Below, piece after piece: positions 14,551 through 16,807 of a stretch of 16,807 nucleotides of DNA. The notes under the pieces were generated by a model. That model did not search any database and was not told where the DNA came from. It saw nothing but the letters and a program-made list of their open reading frames with translations. Every line of letters starts with the position of its first letter. Position 1 is the first letter of the stretch. The stretch lies in contig DAOVBC010000010.1 of NCBI GenBank assembly GCA_030670715.1, positions 1 through 16,807 of the forward strand, given 5' to 3'. The position numbers were made by a program, and so were the translations under genes. This stretch comes from Deltaproteobacteria bacterium (GTDB lineage: Bacteria > Desulfobacterota > Desulfobacteria > Desulfobacterales > SG8-13).

Positions 14551-15693
14551 TTACTTCAGAAGTGATCGGGCAACAATCGTTTTTTCTATTTCTTTGGTCC
14601 CCTCGTAGATTTCCAGGATTTTAGCGTCGCGGTACAGCCTCTGCACCCGGTACTCATCGATGTACCCGTATCCGCCGTGCATCTGGACAGCTTCGTCAGC
14701 GCACTCTACGGCTACTTTGGCTGAAAACCACTTGGCCATGGCTACCAGTGCGTGATCCGGTTTGCCCCGGTCGCTCCGCCAGGCAGCCTCGTAATACAGG
14801 TTGCGGGCAGCCCGAATGCGGGTAGCCATTTCGGCCAGCTTAAACTGGGTTACCTGAAAATCAGCGATAGCCTGGCCGAACTGGCGGCGCCCTTTGGTGT
14901 GACGGACCGAATCTTCCAGAGCAGCGCGGGCCAGACCAACGGCCTGGGCGCAGATATGCAGCCGCGTGCGGTTGAAGAACTCCATCAGTTCATAGAACCC
15001 CTCGCCCTCTTTGCCGATGAGGTTTTCCAGGGGCACCCGAACGTCCTTTAATGCAATCTCGGCCGTGTCCGAAGCCCGGATTCCCATTTTGCCTCGGATT
15101 TTTGTGGCTTTAAACCCCGGCGTTTCAGTCGGTACCAGGATAAAGCTGTATCGCCTGTGACGGGATTCATTCTCCGGATCGGTCTGGCAGAAGATCTGCA
15201 TATACTTTGCAACGGTACCGTTGGTGGCAAACATCTTGGAACCGTTAATGACCCATTCACCGCCCTCTTTTACGGCGATCGTAACGGCGCCGGTGACATC
15301 GCAGCCGGCGTCCGGTTCTGTAATGGCGGTGCCCATTATGGCTTCACCTTCTACCAGCTGGGGCAGTACAAGATTTTTCTGATCATCCGTGCCGTACATT
15401 GCCAGCAATTCGGCCCCGAATGTGGTTGACAAAATCGCAGCCCCTATTCCGGGATCTACCGCCCAGAATTCTTCGTTCAGCAGGCAGTGTTCGAAGAATC
15501 CGTAGCCGGCACCGCCGTATTGTTCATCGATGAACACACCTACAAAACCCAGATCACAGGCTTTTTTCCAGATTTTCAGGTCAAATTTTTCTTCCCGATC
15601 AAATTCCATTGCCCGCTCGGGAAATTCCCCCAGGGCAAATTTTCGCGCTGCTTTGACAATATCATTCTGTTCCTTGGTGAGCTCAAAATCCAT
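14551..15693 (-). CDS. acyl-CoA dehydrogenase
   Basis: This 380-residue, full-length acyl-CoA dehydrogenase has an N-terminal helical domain (about 5-115), a middle beta domain with the FAD/substrate signature GTAITEPDAGCDV (about 137-149), and a C-terminal helical domain with RRQFGQ and QMHGGYGYIDEY. The catalytic base Glu364 is in IYEGTKEIEK, the position used by short/medium-chain-type enzymes. It oxidises an acyl-CoA at C2-C3 and passes electrons to an electron-transfer flavoprotein; chain specificity cannot be told. GAAGGG lies 8 nt before the ATG. It lies downstream of an acyl-CoA synthetase gene in the same orientation, which suggests joint activation and oxidation of a carboxylic acid. 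Confidence 0.95.
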   Translation of the reverse strand: MDFELTKEQNDIVKAARKFALGEFPERAMEFDREEKFDLKIWKKACDLGFVGVFIDEQYGGAGYGFFEHCLLNEEFWAVDPGIGAAILSTTFGAELLAMYGTDDQKNLVLPQLVEGEAIMGTAITEPDAGCDVTGAVTIAVKEGGEWVINGSKMFATNGTVAKYMQIFCQTDPENESRHRRYSFILVPTETPGFKATKIRGKMGIRASDTAEIALKDVRVPLENLIGKEGEGFYELMEFFNRTRLHICAQAVGLARAALEDSVRHTKGRRQFGQAIADFQVTQFKLAEMATRIRAARNLYYEAAWRSDRGKPDHALVAMAKWFSAKVAVECADEAVQMHGGYGYIDEYRVQRLYRDAKILEIYEGTKEIEKTIVARSLLK

Positions 15694-15788
15694 TCATGTG
15701 TCCCTTCAACAGGCGGTTGGTGAATCGTTACACTCATTTCCTTAGACTGGAAGATCATTCCGCAGCTAGAAAAAGCCTAAAAAAAACA

Positions 15789-15854
15789 GTTGAGTCGGTT
15801 GCGTCAGTTGTGTCCGTTGAGTCGGTTAACCCAACAAACCCAATAAACCCAATA
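15789..15854. repeat. 9-bp tandem repeats, seven units in two families
   Basis: Four units of GTTGNGTCN (15789-15824) are followed, after GTT, by three units of AACCCAAYA (15828-15854). All units have the same 9-bp period. The array lies in the 183-bp gap between the synthetase stop and the dehydrogenase start and has no stop-free coding role. It may vary in copy number between strains. Confidence 0.85.
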
Positions 15855-15876
15855 AACTTATTTTAGGGACAGCGCA

Positions 15877-16807
15877 CTAAGTTTCTTTGCGTCGACGTTC
15901 CTCATCCCTTATTTCTCTTCTCAGCAGTTTCCCCACCTTCGATTTGGGCAGCATATCTCTGAATTCGATATATTGCGGGATCTTGTAAGAAACAAGGGAT
16001 TCTCGGCACCATTTGATCAGATCGTAACCGGTTATGCCTTTAATATCTTCCTTAAGGACCACGTAGGCTTTGACGCGCTCTCCCACCTTTTCATCGGGAA
16101 TACCGACAACACAGGAGCTGATGACCGCAGGGTGCTCCTGAAGCACCGATTCGATTTCAGAAGCCGACACCCGGTAACCCTTATGTTTGATAGTATCCAC
16201 TGTCCGGTCCACAAAATAGAGATTACCGTCGTCGTCCATGGACATGACATCGGCGGTGCGATACCATCGGGTGCCCTCCAGTTCGACAAATGCTTCCGCA
16301 GTCTCCTCCGGCTTGTTAATGTAAGCTGTGACCATGTATTGTGAAGAGACCAGAAGCTCACCGGGTTCTCCCGGTTTAACGGGCTCCAGGAGCGCCGGAT
16401 CGACGATTTTTACTTTTTTACTGTCAACAATGCGGCCGACACTTCTGGGCGGGTTTTCAATATCCACCGGACACATGGCAACCCCTCCGCAGGTTTCAGT
16501 CGCACCATAGCCCTGATATATCGTCTTGCCGAACGTTTTCTGCCAGCGCTTGCCCACTTCCACCGGAAGAACATCGCCGGCGCTGAACCAGTACTGCACC
16601 GAGCTTAAATCATATTGTTCCAGGCGATCATGCTCCAGAATCATGCGATACAGGGTTGGGACACCAATCATGGTTCTGGCTTTGAAGCGCCGGATGGAAT
16701 CAAAGGTGGCATCCAGGTTGATCCTGGGCTGCACCATCAGGGTGCCCCCCACCAGCAGCGTTGCCAGGCTGCAGGTCTGCCCGAGAACGTGAAAAAGGGG
16801 AGCGTTG
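15877..16807 (-). CDS. AMP-dependent acyl-CoA synthetase (N-terminus outside window)
   Basis: This is the C-terminal 309 or so residues of an ANL-superfamily acyl-CoA synthetase; the frame stays open to the window edge. The extra residues at the edge read NAPLFHVLGQTCSLATLL, the family's PLFH motif, so the GTG at 16752 is not the start. Further motifs are YGATETCGG (AMP-binding A5), YRTADV in place of the usual YRTGD (A7), DRTVDTIKHKGYRVSASEIE (hinge/A8) and PKSKVGKLLRRE with the catalytic Lys (A10). It activates a carboxylic acid to acyl-CoA via an acyl-adenylate. The chain or ring type is unknown. The acyl-CoA dehydrogenase follows 183 bp downstream. Confidence 0.93.
   Translation of the reverse strand, partial: NAPLFHVLGQTCSLATLLVGGTLMVQPRINLDATFDSIRRFKARTMIGVPTLYRMILEHDRLEQYDLSSVQYWFSAGDVLPVEVGKRWQKTFGKTIYQGYGATETCGGVAMCPVDIENPPRSVGRIVDSKKVKIVDPALLEPVKPGEPGELLVSSQYMVTAYINKPEETAEAFVELEGTRWYRTADVMSMDDDGNLYFVDRTVDTIKHKGYRVSASEIESVLQEHPAVISSCVVGIPDEKVGERVKAYVVLKEDIKGITGYDLIKWCRESLVSYKIPQYIEFRDMLPKSKVGKLLRREIRDEERRRKET

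Noticed and set aside
1..16807. CRISPR array, tRNA, rRNA, insertion sequence or phage gene
   Set aside because: No repeat-spacer pattern, tRNA-like cloverleaf with CCA end, rRNA core motif or transposase/integrase reading frame was found. The inverted repeats present lack any encoded enzyme.

Overview
This 16.8 kb window looks like part of the chromosome of a deltaproteobacterium, most likely a Desulfobacterales-type sulfate reducer. That assignment is inference. It rests on the mix of soluble histidine kinases and receiver proteins, an ACT-domain regulator, acyl-CoA metabolism genes, a DsrE-family sulfur-relay-type protein, and a selenocysteine codon. No rRNA, tRNA, CRISPR array, transposase or phage gene was seen.

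Layout. 1-604 is gene-free and holds a 107-bp inverted-repeat element and a heptamer tandem array. 605-1051 (+) is a double-ACT-domain protein. 1212-5125 (+) is a two-component cluster: a large PAS-PAS-GAF histidine kinase with an unusual cysteine-rich insert, a small cytoplasmic kinase, and a response regulator with an uncharacterised tail. 5140-5368 is an imperfect long palindrome. 5434-5832 (-) is an AT-rich stand-alone receiver with a degenerate phosphorylation pocket, and two tandem operator-like dyads lie upstream of it.

6122-10317 (-) is a probable operon, in transcription order: alpha/beta hydrolase, adenine-deaminase-family amidohydrolase, PaaI-type thioesterase, lipoprotein, DsrE-family protein. 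The last gene is the key observation. Its reading frame appears to stop at an in-frame TGA (6239-6241) but continues to a TAG at 6122-6124 and completes the family fold. The TGA takes the place of the first cysteine of a CxxC motif, giving UxxC. A compact stem-loop with an AGGUG loop starts 15 nt after the TGA, as expected of a bacterial SECIS. I therefore annotate a 116-residue selenoprotein.

10318-10566 is a divergent promoter region leading to an MFS transporter (+). It is followed by a convergent ABM-domain protein (-), an HU-family DNA-binding protein (-) with its terminator, a hairpin-rich gene-free stretch, and a response regulator/HD-GYP protein (+) behind a good sigma70-type promoter. 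The right end holds an acyl-CoA dehydrogenase and the C-terminal part of an acyl-CoA synthetase (both -). These probably form a fatty- or aromatic-acid activation and oxidation unit. A seven-unit array of 9-bp repeats separates them.

Short-period intergenic repeats (7-mers and 9-mers) recur at several places and appear to be a habit of this genome.
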